A stretch of 64,000 bases of DNA from Pseudoxanthomonas winnipegensis (GTDB lineage: Bacteria; Pseudomonadota; Gammaproteobacteria; Xanthomonadales; Xanthomonadaceae), in the NCBI RefSeq assembly GCF_004283755.1, contig NZ_SHMH01000007.1:233763-297762 (forward strand). The letters are read 5' to 3'. Of the stretch, positions 36,971 to 46,509 are shown one piece after another. Every line of letters begins with the position of its first letter. The first letter of the stretch is position 1. Under the pieces are notes generated by a model. That model searched no databases and had not been told where the DNA came from. It saw nothing but the letters and a program-made list of their open reading frames with translations. Position numbers and translations under genes: made by a program.

Positions 36971-39522
36971 CACAGCTTCACCTTCAGGCCGACCGCGAAG
37001 CTGAGGCCGTATTCCTCGAACTGCTGGGTATGGGCGCGATCGCCCTGGTAGCGCTCCAGCGGCTTGTCCAGCAGATTGGACGCATCGAAGAACAGCTGCA
37101 CGCTGTCGCTCAGCTGCACGTCCAGGCCGAAGTCCAGCTGCGTATTGGGCGCCACGTAGATGTCGTACGGCGCCGAGGCGCCGAGCTCGTCCAGGTACGC
37201 GCTGCGGTACACCGCCGACACGCGCGCGGACACGCCGTACTTCTCGTAGCCGAGGTAGCCGCGGTACACGTGCCGGGATGCGCGCGGGAGCGTGAAGTCC
37301 TCACCCTTGCGCGTGGCCACGCCGGGATCGAAATCGGTATCCAGCCAGGTGCCGCTGGCGCCGACCAGCAAGCCGTTCCAGCCCTCGGGCAGGAAGTCGA
37401 GCTGCTGCTGGTAGTTGAACTCGGCGCCCAGCACCTTGGCGTTGTCGCCGTTGATGGCGCGGGTGACGTCGAAGCCGGCATAGGCCGGGTCGTTGTTGCT
37501 GACCGTGTCGACGATATAGCCGTCGATCCACTTGCGGAACAGGCCCAGCGAGACGATGCCGCTCTGCCCCAGATACTTCTCGAAGGACAGGTCCAGATTG
37601 GTCGATTCGTAAGGGTCGAGGTCGGGATTGCCCAGCTCGACCCGCCCGTCGTCGCGGTCGATGGTCGCATGCGGCGCGATCTGGCCGAACCCGGGCCGCG
37701 AGACGGTCTTGTTCAAGGCCGCGCGCAGCGTCCAGCCATCCCCGCCGTCCCAGCGCAGGTGCAGCCCCGGCAGCACGTTGGTGTAGCTGCGGTGGGCCTT
37801 CAGCGGCGTGGCGCTGAAGGACCCGTCGTCCTGGATCTCGATGCTGTTGCCGGTGGCGGTGAAGCTGGTGTTCTCCACGCGCACGCCGGCGATCGCGCGC
37901 AGCGCGCCGATGTCCCAGGTGCCCATGGCGTAGGCGGCCAGGATGTCTTCCCTGGAGGTGTAGTCCTCGGCCAGCGCGGCGACGGCGTTGCTGGCCACGT
38001 CGCCGGCGGCGGCGCTGTAGCGCGCGCCGTTCTGCGCCCAGTAGGCGCGCATGGCCGAGGAGCTCAGCGCCTGACCCAGGCTGTTGTGACGATGCTCGGG
38101 CGCGGCGACCGTCCAGGTGGTCGGGTCGATGGCCGGGCCCTTGGACAGCTCGGGCTCGTTCTTGTCCACGTCGCGGTCGCGGAACCGGCCCAGCAGGCCC
38201 AGCTTGTAGCTGGCGTGGTCGCCGTCGAAGCGCGCGTTGATCTTGGCGCTGACCTCCTTGTCGTCCGTGCTGCCCGGCGAGAGCACCCACTTGTTGAAGG
38301 CGTAGTTGGCGTTGTCGGCCCAGCGCTCGCTGGAGAAGTCGATCTCCGGCAGGCGATCGGTCTGGTCGATGCTGGCCGTCAGCCCCTTCTTGGCGGCCTT
38401 GGTGATCTTGAAGCGGGCCTCCTGCTCGTCGGGCACGCGCTCCTCGGTCTTGGTGTAGCCGACCTGGTAGTCCAGCACCGCGCCGCTCAGCCGGTTCTCG
38501 CCGCCGAAGCTGGCGGCGGCGGTGTTCTCCTTCTTGGTGCGGAAGCGCACGCGCTTGCTCAGGTCGTCCACCGGGGCCAGGTAGGTGCCGTCGCCCCGGG
38601 CCACGACGGTGTCCGGGTCGAAGTCGATGACGGTGTTCTGCCGGGTCTCGGCGTCCTGGTAGTCGCTGTAAAGCGTGCGCAAGTAGTAGCGGTTGTCCGC
38701 GTCCGGGCGCCAGTCCAGGTTGAGGTTGGCGCCCCAGCGCTTGCGCTCGATGAAGTACTTGCGCCGCTGCTGCTGGACCATGAACAGTTCTCCGCTGTCC
38801 AGCGCGTCGTACTCGCCCTCGGTGTTGTCCGACTCGAACTTGCGGTCCTGGTAGTTCAGGCCCAGCGCCATGCCGAAGGTGTCATCGGCGAAGCGCTCGC
38901 TGTAGTTGAAGGCGGCCCGCGGGCTGGTGTGCCCGCTGAGCTGCTGGTGGTCGGCCTCGATCCTGCCGCGCACGCTGCGGCCGTCGCGGTCGAAGGCCGA
39001 GGCCGATTCGACCTCGATCGCCCCGCCGATCGAATCGCCCGGCATGTCCGGCGTCGGCGACTTGACCACCTTCAGGCGTTCGGTCGAATCGGACGGGATC
39101 AGGTCCAGCGGCGTGGCGCGGTTGTCGCTTTCGGTCGTGCCGATGGCGATGCCGTCGATGGTGACGCTGTTGAGCGCCGCGTCCAGGCCGCGCACGACCA
39201 CGTAGCGGCCCTCGCCCTGGTCGCGCGTCACGCTGACGCCGGGCAGGCGCGAGACCGACTCGGCCACGTTCTGATCGGGGTAGTCGCCCACATCGTCCGC
39301 GGCGACCGCGTCGAGGATGGCGTTGCTGTCGCGCTTGAGGTCGATCGCGCGGACCTGCGCCTCCAGCTGTGGGCGCACCACAAGCCGGTCCAGGGTGGTG
39401 GCATCGGCCGCAGGCGCGGCCGCGGCCGGTGCGTCGGCGGCGGGACCGGCCAGCACGGGCGGAGCCGCCAGTGCGGTCAGCGTGAGCGAAATGGCGCAGG
39501 CAAGGCGATGGCGCGTCAGCAC
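36970..39522 (-). CDS. TonB-dependent outer-membrane receptor (phytase-linked)
   Basis: 850 residues, starting at a GTG at 39522 (GGGGAAC about 11 bp upstream) with a signal peptide ending PPVLAG. The plug shows [39 protein letters not shown] and [20 protein letters not shown], the style of the large Xanthomonas/Caulobacter receptors. A 22-strand barrel follows, ending AVGLKVKL. It should carry a bulky substrate across the outer membrane. Coupling to a phytase gene points to phytate or its lower inositol phosphates, but this is inference. It is divergent from upp. Confidence 0.93.
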   Translation of the reverse strand: MLTRHRLACAISLTLTALAAPPVLAGPAADAPAAAAPAADATTLDRLVVRPQLEAQVRAIDLKRDSNAILDAVAADDVGDYPDQNVAESVSRLPGVSVTRDQGEGRYVVVRGLDAALNSVTIDGIAIGTTESDNRATPLDLIPSDSTERLKVVKSPTPDMPGDSIGGAIEVESASAFDRDGRSVRGRIEADHQQLSGHTSPRAAFNYSERFADDTFGMALGLNYQDRKFESDNTEGEYDALDSGELFMVQQQRRKYFIERKRWGANLNLDWRPDADNRYYLRTLYSDYQDAETRQNTVIDFDPDTVVARGDGTYLAPVDDLSKRVRFRTKKENTAAASFGGENRLSGAVLDYQVGYTKTEERVPDEQEARFKITKAAKKGLTASIDQTDRLPEIDFSSERWADNANYAFNKWVLSPGSTDDKEVSAKINARFDGDHASYKLGLLGRFRDRDVDKNEPELSKGPAIDPTTWTVAAPEHRHNSLGQALSSSAMRAYWAQNGARYSAAAGDVASNAVAALAEDYTSREDILAAYAMGTWDIGALRAIAGVRVENTSFTATGNSIEIQDDGSFSATPLKAHRSYTNVLPGLHLRWDGGDGWTLRAALNKTVSRPGFGQIAPHATIDRDDGRVELGNPDLDPYESTNLDLSFEKYLGQSGIVSLGLFRKWIDGYIVDTVSNNDPAYAGFDVTRAINGDNAKVLGAEFNYQQQLDFLPEGWNGLLVGASGTWLDTDFDPGVATRKGEDFTLPRASRHVYRGYLGYEKYGVSARVSAVYRSAYLDELGASAPYDIYVAPNTQLDFGLDVQLSDSVQLFFDASNLLDKPLERYQGDRAHTQQFEEYGLSFAVGLKVKL

Positions 39523-39719
39523 GGTGTGTCGTTCCCCAACGAACAAAGATGGGGCGGCACGGTATTGCGACGAGATTTCCGCACCGTGACACACGCGGCA
39601 AAGTGACGGAGCGGTCACCTTCCAGCACCCAGCGCCTGGGGGCCCCGACGCGCCCGCGACTGGGCCGGCACGCGGGCGATGCGGCACACTGGTCCGCCCG
39701 CCTTCGCTCACTGCCAGAC

Positions 39720-40352
39720 ATGAAAACCGTCGAAGTCCGTCACCCCCTGGTCCGCCACAAGATCGGCCTGCTGCGCGATGCGTCCTTGAGCACCAAGGGG
39801 TTCCGCGAGCTGGTCACCGAACTGGGCACGCTGCTGGCCTACGAGGCCACCGCCGACCTGCACACCGAGACCGAGACCATGCAGGGCTGGGCCGGCCCGG
39901 TGGAGGTGCAGAAGATCGCCGGCGCCAAGATCACCCTGGTGCCGATCCTGCGCGCGGGGCTGGGCATGCTGCCCGGCGTGCTGGCGCTGATCCCGGCCGC
40001 ACGCGTGAGCGTGGTCGGCCTGCAGCGCGACGAGGAAACCCTGCAGCCGGTGCCCTACTTCGAACGCCTCACCGGCCGCCTGGAGGAGCGCGATGCGCTG
40101 ATCCTGGACCCGATGCTGGCCACCGGCGGCACCCTGATCGCCACCATCGACATGCTCAAGCGCGCAGGCGCACGCCGCATCAAGGGCATCTTCCTGGTGG
40201 CCGCGCCCGAGGGCCTCAAGGCCCTGGAGGCCGCGCACCCGGACGTGGAGGTCTACACCGCCGCCATCGACGACCATCTCAACGAGAAGGGCTACATCCT
40301 GCCCGGCCTGGGCGACGCCGGCGACCGCATCTTCGGCACGCGGGTGGGCTGA
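39720..40352 (+). CDS. upp: Uracil phosphoribosyltransferase
   Basis: 210 residues ([20 protein letters not shown]). It has the PRPP-binding loop [20 protein letters not shown] and the C-terminal uracil-binding [20 protein letters not shown]. It makes UMP from uracil and PRPP in pyrimidine salvage. It is of normal length and stands alone, followed by a repeat array. Confidence 0.97.
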   Translation: MKTVEVRHPLVRHKIGLLRDASLSTKGFRELVTELGTLLAYEATADLHTETETMQGWAGPVEVQKIAGAKITLVPILRAGLGMLPGVLALIPAARVSVVGLQRDEETLQPVPYFERLTGRLEERDALILDPMLATGGTLIATIDMLKRAGARRIKGIFLVAAPEGLKALEAAHPDVEVYTAAIDDHLNEKGYILPGLGDAGDRIFGTRVG

Positions 40353-40727
40353 CCAGGAAGGCTGGAACGGTCTGTGGGAGCCACTGTCCCTCTCGATCAG
40401 GCCGCGGCCGCGTTGTAGAGCGGAGCTTGCTCCGCTGCTCTTCGTTCGGTTCGTGGGGAAAGCCCCGGCGGAGCAAGCTGCTCTACAGTCCGCTGCTCTT
40501 CGTTCGGTTCCTGGGGAAAGCCCCAGCGGAGCAAGCTCCGCTCTACAGTCCGCTGCTCTTCGTTCGGTTCGTGGGGAAAGCCCCGGCGGAGCAAGCTCCG
40601 CTCTACAGGTGGGGGCTGAATGCCGCTCAGCCAGGCTGCGCCATGTCGCAGCGCTGCCACACATCGGCACCGGGGCCGGGCGTAGGATCCGCCCGCGTCA
40701 CCCATCTTCCCTTCGGAGAGCTACGCC
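40353..40727. other. Non-coding stretch with repeat array
   Basis: It contains the tandem repeat at 40414-40608 and the leader of the psiF-like gene. No gene is supported. The frames that cross it only translate the repeat. Confidence 0.65.
40414..40608. repeat. Tandem array of the TGTAGAGCGGAGC repeat
   Basis: It opens with TGTAGAGCGGAGCTTGC. Three units of 58, 60 and 60 bp then begin TCCGCTGCTCTTCGTTCGG at 40431, 40489 and 40549, each ending GCTCTACAG. Units two and three differ at two positions, and unit one lacks 2 bp. Each unit's end can pair with the array's first arm, so several alternative hairpins are possible. The other family members in this window are single. Confidence 0.85.
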
Positions 40728-41018
40728 ATGACCCGTTCGATCCTGCTGGCCTGCGCGCTGCTGGCCGGCGCCGTGAGCGCCAACGCCCTTGCCGCGCAGT
40801 CCAGTTCCCAGACCCGTATGGCCGAGTGCTCGGCCCAGAACAAGGGCAAGAAGGGCGAGGAGTACAAGGCGGCGCAGAAGGCCTGCCTGAGCGCCAAGCC
40901 GGCTGCCGCCGCCACGCCGCAGGAGCGCATGAAGTCCTGCAACGCCGACGCCTCGGCCAAGAAGCTCGCCGGCGACGCGCGCAAGACCTTCATGTCCAGC
41001 TGTCTCAAGAAGAGCTGA
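40728..41018 (+). CDS. PsiF-family small exported protein
   Basis: 96 residues. A signal peptide (LLACALLAGAVSANALAA) is followed by two PsiF-type repeats: MAECSAQNKGKKGEEYKAAQ..CLS and MKSCNADASAKKLAGDARKT..SCLKK. In Escherichia coli psiF is induced by phosphate starvation, but its function is unknown. GGAG lies 9 bp before the start. Its nearness to the phytase/TonB operon is suggestive of a phosphate theme. Confidence 0.88.
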   Translation: MTRSILLACALLAGAVSANALAAQSSSQTRMAECSAQNKGKKGEEYKAAQKACLSAKPAAAATPQERMKSCNADASAKKLAGDARKTFMSSCLKKS

Positions 41019-41130
41019 GCGCTCGCGCACAAGCGGCGCGGACACCGCAGGCGCATCGTCCGGGCCATCGCAGGGACGATGCGAACTCAGTGGGGGAGCA
41101 ACTGTCTCCTCGAATCTCGCAGCGGCCCGC

Positions 41131-41229
41131 CTGTAGAGCGGAGCTTGTGGCAATCCCCTCTTGGGGACTCCGCTGCTCTTCGTTCGGCTCGTGGGGAAGG
41201 CCCCAGCGGAGCGAGCTCCGCTCTACAGG
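41131..41229. repeat. TGTAGAGCGGAGC-family repeat, single copy with flank
   Basis: Arms TGTAGAGCGGAGCTTG and the inverse GAGCGAGCTCCGCTCTACAG enclose a loop with the CTGCTCTTCGTTCGGCTCG core of the array at 40414. A short extra hairpin (AATCCCCTCTTGGGGA) is inserted in its left part. Its left flank (about 41095-41130) matches, inverted, the right flank of the copy at 195-269. Confidence 0.7.
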
Positions 41230-41291
41230 TGGGGGCCAAACAACTCCCATCCATGTAGCTGGGGCTCCCACCGGGAGCGCCCGCTGGCGGC

Positions 41292-42185
41292 TCAGGCCGC
41301 CAGCGGCCTGGCGTGGAGCTCGGCCACCTCGTGCGTCGTGCCGAAGCGGCCCTGCGGGTCGCGGGTGACCTGGGCCAGGGCGCAGTCGGTGTCGTGGGTG
41401 AAGAACAGCCGCACCCCGCGCGCCAGCGCATCGTCCAGGAAAGCGCGCTTCTCGTCGATCAGCAGTTCGGCATTGCGGTCGTAGCCCATCGTGATCGGCA
41501 CGTGCACCCAGAAGTGCCCCGGGATCAGGTCGGCGCAGAACGCCACCCCGCCGTGCGCCTGCCCCTGCGCATCGCGCTGCGGTCCGACGATCTCCGACAG
41601 CATCAGCCCCGGCGTGTGGCCGTCGCTGAAGGTGAAGCGCACTGTCTCTCCCAGCGCCCGCGCATGCGGGCCCTCCACCAGCTCCAGCCGGCCGCTAGCC
41701 TCCAGCAGCCCGGGCAGCTCGGGGATGAAGCTGGCCCGGTCGCGCGGATGCGGCGCCCGCGCCCGCTGCCAGTGCGCCGCGCCGACCACGAAGGTCGCCT
41801 TGGGAAACAGCAGCGCCAGTGCCTGGCCTTCCTGCCACGGCGCCAGCAGACCGCCGGCATGGTCGAAGTGCAGGTGGCTCAGCACCACTACGTCGATGTC
41901 CTCGTGCGAGAAGCCTGCGCGCGCCAGGGAGTCGAGCAGCACATGCTCCGGCTCGACCACGCCGTAGCGCTCGCGCAGTTTCGGCTCGAAGAACGCGCCG
42001 ATGCCGGTCTCGAACAGCACCGTCCTGCCGTCGAGGTCCTCGACCAGCAGCGCGCGGCAGGCCAGGGCGATGCGATTGCCCGCATCGGGCTCCACCCAGC
42101 GCGCCCACAGCGCGCGCGGCGCGTTGCCGAACATCGCCCCGCCATCGAGCTTCTGCGAATTGCCCAGGATCGACCAGAGTTTCAT
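41292..42185 (-). CDS. Metallo-beta-lactamase-fold hydrolase
   Basis: 297 residues from the ATG at 42185 ([16 protein letters not shown]). The zinc motif [13 protein letters not shown] (HxHxDH) is clear, with later ligands in FSDGHTPG and the [13 protein letters not shown] region. The first 25 residues ([16 protein letters not shown]) resemble quorum-quenching lactonase/MBL hydrolases, but the substrate is not determined. No signal peptide is present, so it is cytoplasmic. It lies downstream of ggt on the same strand, separated by a terminator. Confidence 0.88.
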   Translation of the reverse strand: MKLWSILGNSQKLDGGAMFGNAPRALWARWVEPDAGNRIALACRALLVEDLDGRTVLFETGIGAFFEPKLRERYGVVEPEHVLLDSLARAGFSHEDIDVVVLSHLHFDHAGGLLAPWQEGQALALLFPKATFVVGAAHWQRARAPHPRDRASFIPELPGLLEASGRLELVEGPHARALGETVRFTFSDGHTPGLMLSEIVGPQRDAQGQAHGGVAFCADLIPGHFWVHVPITMGYDRNAELLIDEKRAFLDDALARGVRLFFTHDTDCALAQVTRDPQGRFGTTHEVAELHARPLAA

Positions 42186-42240
42186 GCCTGCCTCCTCCCG
42201 AAGGCTGTGTTGCACGGCGCCTCGCGCGCCGGAAGCGAAG

Positions 42241-42264
42241 AAGGCGACGCACCAGCGTCGCCTT
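42241..42264 (-). terminator. Terminator after ggt
   Basis: A perfect 10-bp stem (AAGGCGACGC / GCGTCGCCTT) with a 4-nt loop, 25 bp past the ggt stop. The following minus-strand sequence is CTTCGCTTCC, only weakly T-rich. Confidence 0.65.
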
Positions 42265-42289
42265 CCTCATCGCACGACGTTGCCGATCT

Positions 42290-44014
42290 TCAGGGCGTGG
42301 TCGTGGTCAGGATCTCCGCGGCGCCGACCGGATTGCGCGGATCGCTGCCGCCGCTGAGGGTGTTGGTCTTGCGATCCCATTCCACCGTCTGCAGGTTGCC
42401 CCAGACGTGGCTGGAGCCGCGACCGCCGGCGGCCTCGTCGCCGGGCTGTTCGACCTTGTGGCCCATCGCCTCCAACGCCTTGATCGTCTCCGGCGAGAAG
42501 GTGCCGGTCTCGGCGTCGATGACGTCCGGCAGCCACTGGTGGTGGTAGCGCGGCAGCGCGGCGACCTGCTGCGCGCTCAGCCCATCGTCGTAGCCCAGGA
42601 TGCCCAGCAGCACCATGGTGATGATGCGGCTGCCGCCCGGCGTGCCGAGCACGATGGTCTTGTCGGCGTTTTCCATGAAGGTGGGCGTCATCGAGCTCAG
42701 CGGGCGCTTGCCCGGCTTGGGCGCGTTGGCCTCGTAGCCCATCACGCCGAAGGCGTTGGGCGTGCCGGGCTTGAGCGCGAAGTCGTCCATCTCGTCGTTG
42801 AGCAGCACGCCGGTGCCCTTGGGGATCAGGCCCGAGCCGTACAGCAGGTTGACCGTCTGGGTCGCGCCGACGCGGTTGCCCTGGGCGTCGATGATCGAGA
42901 AGTGCGTGGTCTCGTCGTCTTCCAGCGGCGTCGGGTTGCCCGAGAGCAGATCGCTCGGCGTGGCCTTGTCCGGGTTGATGGTCGAACGCAGCCCCAGCGC
43001 GTAGTCCTTGCTCAGCAGGACCTTCTGCGGAATGGTGGTGAAGTCCGGATCGCCCAGGAAGAAGGTGCGGTCGCGGTAGGCCCGGCGCATGGCCTCGACT
43101 ACCAGGTGGGCGCGGTGGGCCGGGTCCATCGCCTTGAGGTCGTAGCCCTCGACGATCTGCAGCATCTCGGCCAGCGCGATGCCGCCGGAGGACGGCGGCG
43201 GCACGGTGGTGATCTTCCAGCCCTTGTAGTCGAACTGGATCGGCGCGCGCGTCTTGACCTGGTAGCCGGCCAGTTCCTGCGCCGTCCACTGGCCGCCGGC
43301 GGCCTTGACCCCGGCCAGCAGCTTCTTGGCCGTCTCGCCCTTGTAGAAGCCGTCGCGGCCCTTCTCGGCCAGCAGGGTCAGGGTGTGGGCCAGTTCGGGC
43401 TGCTTGAAGATCTCGCCGGTCTGGATCGGCTTGCCGCCGCGCAGGTAGACCTCACGCGTGCCGGGGTACTTCTCCATCTCCTTGGCGCGCTGGGCATAGC
43501 CGCGGGCCATGCGGTCATAGACCGGGAAGCCCTCGGTGGCGATGCGGATGGCCGGCGCCAGCGACTGCTTGAGCGGCAGCTTGCCGTGCTTCTCGGCCAG
43601 TTCCACCAGCGCCGCCGGCAGGCCGGGGATGCCGGCAGACCAGGGGCCGTTGATCGACTTGGACTGGTCGAGCTTGCCGTCCTTGTCCAGGTACTTGTCC
43701 GGCGAGGCCGACTCGGGCGCGGTCTCGCGCGCGTCGATCATCGTGTCCTGGCCGGTGGTCGCATCGTGGAGCAGGAAGAAGCCGCCGCCGCCCAGCCCCG
43801 AGCTGATCGGCTCGACCACGCCCAGCGTGGAGGACACCGCCACCGCCGCATCGAAGGCATTGCCGCCCTGGCGGATGATCTCCAGGCCGGCCTCGGTAGC
43901 CAGCTTGTGGCCCGAGGCGATCGCCGCGCCGGGAGGATGGGTGGCCTGCTGCGCGCTGGCAGCGACCGGCAAGAGGACCGTCAGGGCGACGGCGAACAGG
44001 CTCGAACGTTTCAC
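42290..44014 (-). CDS. ggt: Gamma-glutamyltransferase
   Basis: 574 residues from a GTG at 44014, with GGAG 8 bp upstream. A signal peptide (SSLFAVALTVLLPVAASAQQ) sends it to the periplasm. Seen: GLGGGGFFLLHD, ETAPESA, the autoproteolysis and nucleophile site DDETTHFSIID, RPLSSMTPTF and GTPGGSRIIT. It is made as a precursor that cuts itself into two chains. It hydrolyses glutathione and transfers gamma-glutamyl groups. It lies 28 bp downstream of the ferredoxin gene. Confidence 0.95.
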   Translation of the reverse strand: MKRSSLFAVALTVLLPVAASAQQATHPPGAAIASGHKLATEAGLEIIRQGGNAFDAAVAVSSTLGVVEPISSGLGGGGFFLLHDATTGQDTMIDARETAPESASPDKYLDKDGKLDQSKSINGPWSAGIPGLPAALVELAEKHGKLPLKQSLAPAIRIATEGFPVYDRMARGYAQRAKEMEKYPGTREVYLRGGKPIQTGEIFKQPELAHTLTLLAEKGRDGFYKGETAKKLLAGVKAAGGQWTAQELAGYQVKTRAPIQFDYKGWKITTVPPPSSGGIALAEMLQIVEGYDLKAMDPAHRAHLVVEAMRRAYRDRTFFLGDPDFTTIPQKVLLSKDYALGLRSTINPDKATPSDLLSGNPTPLEDDETTHFSIIDAQGNRVGATQTVNLLYGSGLIPKGTGVLLNDEMDDFALKPGTPNAFGVMGYEANAPKPGKRPLSSMTPTFMENADKTIVLGTPGGSRIITMVLLGILGYDDGLSAQQVAALPRYHHQWLPDVIDAETGTFSPETIKALEAMGHKVEQPGDEAAGGRGSSHVWGNLQTVEWDRKTNTLSGGSDPRNPVGAAEILTTTTP

Positions 44015-44042
44015 GCGCTCTCCAAAGGGTTGAGGAATCGGA

Positions 44043-44291
44043 TCATTCACCCTGCAGGCGCTGGAGCTTGGCCAGCAGGTCCTCCCGGCTTTCAGGATAC
44101 GCCGGGTCGGGATCGATGCACTCCACCGGGCACACGACCACGCACTGCGGCTCGTCGAAATGGCCCACGCATTCGGTGCAGCGCGCCGGGTCGATGACAT
44201 AGATCTCCTCGCCCATCGCGATGGCCTGATTGGGACAGGCCGGCTCGCAGACGTCGCAGTTGACGCACAGGGAATTGATCTTCAGCGACAT
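44043..44291 (-). CDS. YfhL-type 2[4Fe-4S] ferredoxin
   Basis: 82 residues from the ATG at 44291 (MSLKINSLCVNCDVCEPACP). Two cluster motifs are visible: CVNCDVCEPACP and CTECVGHFDEPQCVVVCPVE, the second with the insert typical of Alvin-like ferredoxins. It is an electron carrier whose partner is unknown. In this family of bacteria it usually follows coaD. Here a prophage remnant separates it from that locus. Confidence 0.94.
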   Translation of the reverse strand: MSLKINSLCVNCDVCEPACPNQAIAMGEEIYVIDPARCTECVGHFDEPQCVVVCPVECIDPDPAYPESREDLLAKLQRLQGE

Positions 44292-44626
44292 GGAAGGCGG
44301 CAGGGCGCGGCGGGCACGCAGCGAAGGGGAACCCGCATTATCGCCCAGGTCCGCCCCCAGGCCGCGCCGCGGACCGCGGTGCACCGTCCCGCTGACGACA
44401 CGCTGCCACGGCTCCGCCCCTCCCCTTGCGCAGCAGGGGGAGGCCGGGGGGGGTGGCTCAGATCGCGGCCCGTTTCGGCGCAGGCACAAAAAAACAACCG
44501 CAAATGTGCAGGAGTGAGATAAATCAGGGGGAGCAGCGCGATAAATGGCCGGAAGAGCTCGGAAGAGAGCGGTGAATTCCGGATGACCTGTGCAATCGCG
44601 TTGCAGCTGGCGCAATGGCCGGGAAG
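44292..44626. other. Intergenic stretch at the left border of the prophage remnant
   Basis: 335 bp. It contains the left copy of the flanking direct repeat (44410-44504) and an AT-richer part at about 44488-44560 (AAAAAAACAACCG, GATAAATCAGGGGG). No gene is supported. The left limit of phage DNA lies somewhere between the repeat and the end of mor at 44627. Confidence 0.55.
44410..44504 (+). repeat. Direct repeat flanking the prophage remnant, left copy
   Basis: 95 bp beginning GGCTCCGCCCCTCCCCTTGC and ending CAACCGCAAA. The first 63 bp are identical to the copy at 54249 apart from a small G-run difference, and the remainder is similar. It includes a C-rich hairpin common in this genome, but the match runs well beyond the hairpin. 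Confidence 0.8.
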
Positions 44627-44983
44627 TCAGCCGCCCTGGTCGAACAACGCCATCTGATCGAGGGTCGAGTCGCGCTGGGCGGCGCGGCGGAGGAGCTGGC
44701 GGATGCCTTGCTCGGACATTGAGTACTCCTTGGCCAGGCTGGCGACCGAAGTGCCGTTGCGGTGGGCGTCAAGGATAGCCCGGTCCCTGGGCGAGAGGCG
44801 GAAACCGGCCCGGTTGGGCACGTAGATATTCTGGCCGCCCCAGTCCTCGGCCAGGGCGTCAGCGACCGACGCGCCCAGCTGTTCGGCCTGGTCGGCCGCC
44901 ATGCCGAACGACCGCGCCTGTTCGGCGGCGGTCGTCGCCACGCTGGCCAGCAGTTCGTTGCGGCGGGCTTCCATCGGCTTCAT
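44627..44983 (-). CDS. mor: Mor-type transcription activator (Mu-like)
   Basis: 118 residues. It has the Mor/C family middle (DWGGQNIYVPNRAGFRLSPR) that forms the dimer strand, and a C-terminal helix-turn-helix: NGTSVASLAKEYSMSEQGIR followed by QLLRR. In Mu this protein turns on middle transcription after the early phase. It is the last gene of the minus-strand early operon and overlaps gemA by ATGA. In an intact phage, lysis and head genes would follow; here the chromosome does. Confidence 0.87.
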   Translation of the reverse strand: MKPMEARRNELLASVATTAAEQARSFGMAADQAEQLGASVADALAEDWGGQNIYVPNRAGFRLSPRDRAILDAHRNGTSVASLAKEYSMSEQGIRQLLRRAAQRDSTLDQMALFDQGG

Positions 44984-45465
44984 TGGGGGGCCTGCGCGCT
45001 CCGGCGGGCCCGGCGATCGGCGTCGATCTGCAGGGCGGCGATGACCTTGGCCAGCTGGTCGGTCGAGCACCACTCCAGGCGCACCACGCCCTTACACAGG
45101 CGCCGTGCCAGGGCGTGGGCGTACTCCCACTCGCGGCCCGCGTCGGCCAGCAGGGCCTCGATCTTGCCGAGCTGCGGGCTCAGGTCACCCCGGGGCTTGC
45201 CGACGCGCTGTCGAGCCGCCTCGGCCGCCTTGGCGGGTTTGCCCGTCTGCTTGCGCAGCTCGTTGGCGATCGCATTGAGCTGGCGCTGGTTGCACTTGCC
45301 CGCGCTGCGTTGCTCGGGGCCGTGCTCGCGGCTCACGCGGGCGACCAGATCGCGGTACACGTCCTCATCCAGGCCCAAGGCCTTCGCCTGGGCATGGATG
45401 GCCGCCAGCGTCCGCCTGCGCAGCTTCTCGGGGTCTTCGGTGCGGCGGGTCGGCCGAGCCATCAC
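44980..45465 (-). CDS. gemA: GemA-like protein (Mu gp16, DUF1018)
   Basis: 161 residues. It matches the DUF1018/GemA family: IHAQAKALGLDEDVYRDLVA near the N-terminus, the CNQRQLNAIANELRK segment, and a C-terminal part with WEYAHALARRLCKGVVRLEW followed by CSTDQL. GemA of Mu modulates host gene expression and DNA supercoiling late in the early phase. It overlaps mor downstream and the preceding gene upstream. Confidence 0.85.
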   Translation of the reverse strand: MMARPTRRTEDPEKLRRRTLAAIHAQAKALGLDEDVYRDLVARVSREHGPEQRSAGKCNQRQLNAIANELRKQTGKPAKAAEAARQRVGKPRGDLSPQLGKIEALLADAGREWEYAHALARRLCKGVVRLEWCSTDQLAKVIAALQIDADRRARRSAQAPQ

Positions 45466-45803
45466 CAGCGCCCTCCGTTGGGCGCGGAGCCCATCGGATC
45501 GCGGATGTGCGGCTTGCGGCGGCCCTCGCCCGCCGCGGCCGACGGCAGCGGCGGGGCGCCGGTTTCCTGGCGGTCCAGGGTGTCGCCCTGGTGGTCCAGG
45601 GCGACAAAGCCGGTTGGCTTCATCCGGCCGCGGCCGACCGTGCGCAGCATGTCCACCTCGACCTTGGCGCTGTTGATCATGGTCTGCGCTAAATCGCCGA
45701 TGGCCTTGGCCTTGGCTACGTCCATCTTCGGGTCGCCCTCTCGCAGGGCTTTGATCGTCGCGGCGAGATCGCCGCGGAGATCGTTGATCGTGTAGTCACT
45801 CAT
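45462..45803 (-). CDS. Phage early protein, unrecognised
   Basis: 113 residues (MSDYTINDLRGDLAATIKAL). The N-terminal half is helical, with DVAKAKAIGDLAQTMINSAK. The C-terminal half is Gly/Pro-rich and probably disordered. I recognise no family. Its place directly before gemA, with a 4-bp overlap, makes it part of the early operon. It may be an adaptor that binds DNA or protein through the helical part. Confidence 0.75.
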   Translation of the reverse strand: MSDYTINDLRGDLAATIKALREGDPKMDVAKAKAIGDLAQTMINSAKVEVDMLRTVGRGRMKPTGFVALDHQGDTLDRQETGAPPLPSAAAGEGRRKPHIRDPMGSAPNGGRW

Positions 45804-46509
45804 GGGGGCTGTCCTCGCGTTTGCGTCGGTTGATGACTCGGCTCAGCACACTGCGCAGTTGAACGGCGTGCGCCACCTCCTCGGGGTAGTTGTGGAAGCT
45901 GTTGCGGAGCATGTTCTCGCGCTGGCTCACCAGCTCCAGGCAGTCGAGCGTGATCTCGGAGGCCACCAGCGACTTCATGCCATCGCGGAAGCGGACCACG
46001 TGCCCCTTGGGCACGGGTCCATGCGCTGATTCCCACACGATTTTCGCGACGGGCTGCCAGCGGTGAACCGGGAAGATCGATGGATCGTCCGTGACCTTGC
46101 GTACCAGAGCGTTGCGCTTCGGGTCGATCTTCTCGGTTCCGATAGGCACGTAGTTGTGGGCCTCGCACGCCGGGCGTCCCTTCCGGAACTGTGTCTCCGC
46201 CATGCGCCCGGGCGCGAAGCCGGGCCGGCGCACGCCCTTGTTCGCCGGCACCCGGCCGGGCTTGAACCGCGACGCGATCGCCGCCGGGTGGTGAACGTTG
46301 TTCCACAGGTGTGCCATCGGATTGCGCATGTGGTCGGGATGCTTCTCGATGCCCAGGCGCGTGGCGCGCTGGTACACCGAACTCACGCTGTGCCCGACCA
46401 GATGCGCGATCAGGAACGCGGGCCACATCGGGAAGTTGATGCGCAGGGTCTCGTCCTCGTCCGCAGTCCAGCGCCGGCGCGCACGTGCCGAGATCAGGTC
46501 GCGACTCAC
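45796..46509 (-). CDS. HNH-type homing/phage endonuclease with SANT-like N-terminus
   Basis: 237 residues from a GTG at 46509 that overlaps the upstream gene. Residues about 10-60 (RRWTADEDETLRINFPMWPA.. VYQRATRLG) form a Myb/SANT-like DNA-binding helix bundle. The middle has VHRWQPVAKIVWESAHGPVP followed by KGHVVRFRDG, an HNH_3-like nuclease core, and LRNSFHNYPEE is typical of the tail. It could be a free-standing homing endonuclease living in the early operon. Confidence 0.75.
   Translation of the reverse strand: MSRDLISARARRRWTADEDETLRINFPMWPAFLIAHLVGHSVSSVYQRATRLGIEKHPDHMRNPMAHLWNNVHHPAAIASRFKPGRVPANKGVRRPGFAPGRMAETQFRKGRPACEAHNYVPIGTEKIDPKRNALVRKVTDDPSIFPVHRWQPVAKIVWESAHGPVPKGHVVRFRDGMKSLVASEITLDCLELVSQRENMLRNSFHNYPEEVAHAVQLRSVLSRVINRRKREDSPHE

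Noticed and set aside
36805..39606. 933-codon plus-strand frame across the TonB receptor
   Set aside because: It is antisense to a complete receptor and has Val/Gly/Arg-rich shadow composition.
40414..40608. Repeat array considered as CRISPR
   Set aside because: Units are contiguous and nearly identical, with no unique spacers between repeats, and no cas genes are nearby.
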